From: Alligator mississippiensis | Lineage: Eukaryota; Chordata; Crocodylia; Alligatoridae | Reading direction: 5' to 3' | NCBI RefSeq assembly: GCF_030867095.1 | Contig: NC_081833.1 | Location: 70,335,895 to 70,399,894 of the forward strand | DNA length: 64,000 nt | Shown here: positions 62,401 to 64,000 of the stretch, piece by piece | Numbering within the stretch: the first letter of the stretch is position 1 | Layout: the number at the start of each line of letters is the position of its first letter | Position numbers and translations under genes: made by a program | The notes under the pieces: model-generated | What the model saw: the letters and a program-made list of their open reading frames with translations, nothing else | The model's database searches: none | What the model was told of the DNA's origin: nothing

Positions 62401-64000
62401 AACGCTGCCTTGCAGAAGAAGGGTGTTGGATGCTTGCGTCCGTTTTTTGAGGTACTTGGACGCTGGGGGCGAGGGTCGGTTATAAACACAGATTCTTACG
62501 TTGTGATGGGACTGAGGATGGCAAGGCCGGGGAAGACTTTGACATAGCTTTTTGTGTGCAGAAAACACCCTATTTTATCAGTACTTTAAACCGCAGAAAT
62601 AAGTTAAGAGTGGACATGCGTGAAGCCTACCGTACCAGCTACAGACTTTGTACGAGGGACTATTCTCACTAGACGGTTTCCTGTATTAAGAGACAACCCC
62701 AAGCCATCCTTCAAACGCTGCTTCTCCATTTCTGTTTCAAGGCCACTTCTCTTAAGCCTTGGCATTTGGTAAGTCCCTTGCGCGGACACATTAGCCAGAT
62801 TTCAGTTTACGGATAGCTTGTCCTTTCCTACGGCTCAGGTCTGCGTTTTGTTGCACGAAGGGCATTTATTCAGAAGTCAGGCTTTACAGCTGGCCATGGG
62901 TCAGCGATGCAGATCTGAAATGCAGCCTGATCCATAATAATGCGGATCTTAATGAAGGAGGGGAAAAAAAAAAAGTTAGAGCATTAGTTAATTTTTGAAA
63001 ACCAAATCCAGACCCAGGATTTCCTTTGATGATTTTTCTCCCTATTATCTTCTGTCACTTGAAGATGCTGTAACAGAAGGGGTTATGACTAGATCATTAG
63101 ATGTGAATGCAGAGTGATTTAACCCATGTATTATGTGATTAGTCCTATGGAGACGAAAGGATAAATTGCACTTCCAGCTCCGCTCTGCCTATACAATGAC
63201 CCTTTAAATAATTGGCCACTTGTTCCCTGAAGATCTTCCATGAGAGTTAAGAGGGGAATTTTTCCACTCATCTTTTATGTGCCTCCAGCATTAATAAGTA
63301 GGTGCTGGACACCTATGTAATACTTTGAAAGCAATGGACTGTGACCTGTTTGTTGCTCTGCCGGATTTACGATGTACCACAGGCAATATAATAGAGGGCA
63401 GCAGCACAGGAAGGAGACTATTTTCTCTACCGGCGTACTATAAGGAGTCATAAAGAGCGACTTCAGTGAAGAACCGGGGGGAGGTTGGCAGACCAGGCGC
63501 CGTGGAAAGAAGTGAATGGTGAGATTATAAAACTTAGCCAGCGCTGGTAAATACGAGAGATAACAAAGAAGTGGCCTGAAGGATGATCAGCATGGAGCCG
63601 GTCAGGACATGGTGGCTGGGGGGAATTAGGAAGAGGTTGCAAAAGGGAAGTGAGAAGCAGCGCGATTAAATTGATTATCAGTGTGGAAACTGAAAGTGTT
63701 CGCAGTGAAAAGTGCTGGACTGAGGAGAGAGGAAGGAGAAGCGGAGGAGACAGTGGCTAGTGCTCAAGTGCGTTTACTGCCTTCTGCTCTGGGGCTCTGG
63801 CCTGGGAGGGTGGTTGGGAAAGATGTTGCAGCAGTCACTGCTACTTCGTATCGTTTGCACACACTTCCTCCTCCGCTCCTGGATGACAGGATTGGCACCA
63901 GAGTGTCCTTCCTGTGCACGAGGCTGAGGGGCGACCCAGGGTGGCATTGGTCTGCTGCTGCAAGAATATCTGGGAGACGCAAAAACCCCCCCGTGTTCAC
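62400..64000 (+). other. Downstream of the CpG island; probable first intron, no gene recognised
   Basis: Composition falls back to ordinary levels. There is an A run at about 62965-62975 and short open frames only. If the promoter assignment is right this is intron 1; the first PLCG2 coding exon is not present before 64000. Confidence 0.4.

Noticed and set aside
61567..62568. 333-aa minus-strand open frame, the longest in the window
   Set aside because: It lies in the GC-rich CpG island and runs into the minisatellite; composition is Pro/Arg/Ala-rich with no domain, as expected when stop codons are rare by base composition.

Overview
The window looks like vertebrate nuclear DNA from a sauropsid, most likely a crocodilian; a turtle is possible. 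Evidence: dispersed CR1 retrotransposons in several age classes, old MIR/CORE-type SINE fragments, short hAT-type DNA elements with 8-bp target duplications, long introns with GT/AG borders, and one CpG-rich promoter-like segment. No bacterial-type gene, CRISPR array, rRNA or functional tRNA was recognised.

One protein-coding gene is certain. Positions 1427-14122 (+) carry the last eight coding exons (263 codons) of CMIP, the C-Maf-inducing protein. The splice junctions are clean and in phase, and the conserved ending R-Y-T-E-A-W-stop is intact. The last four exons encode the C-terminal leucine-rich repeats. A 3' UTR of about 1.9 kb runs to two AATAAA signals at 15923 and 15973. Earlier CMIP exons lie upstream of the window.

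From about 16 to 60.9 kb is a gene desert. It holds CR1 fragments, tRNA-like SINE heads, MIR-like fragments, three hAT-like elements, a degenerate LINE of another lineage, and several copies of an ATATCTTTTATTAGACCAAC-type repeat. Two copies of that repeat are folded into inverted repeats; two others carry a hammerhead-ribozyme-like CTGANGA core. Candidate regulatory sites include a perfect POU MORE palindrome (25516), two full CRE palindromes (25125, 34680), and X-box-like sites (25990, 37792), the last beside an inverted CCAAT box.

From 60.5 kb the sequence changes. A tetranucleotide microsatellite is followed by a 52-bp minisatellite (60955-61682, 14 units) that contains a duplicated five-unit block, and then a CpG island (about 61690-62400). 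The island has GC boxes and a strong splice donor at 61917. By conserved gene order (CMIP then PLCG2 in human) it is probably the PLCG2 promoter and first exon. This is inference, because no PLCG2 coding exon is inside the window.
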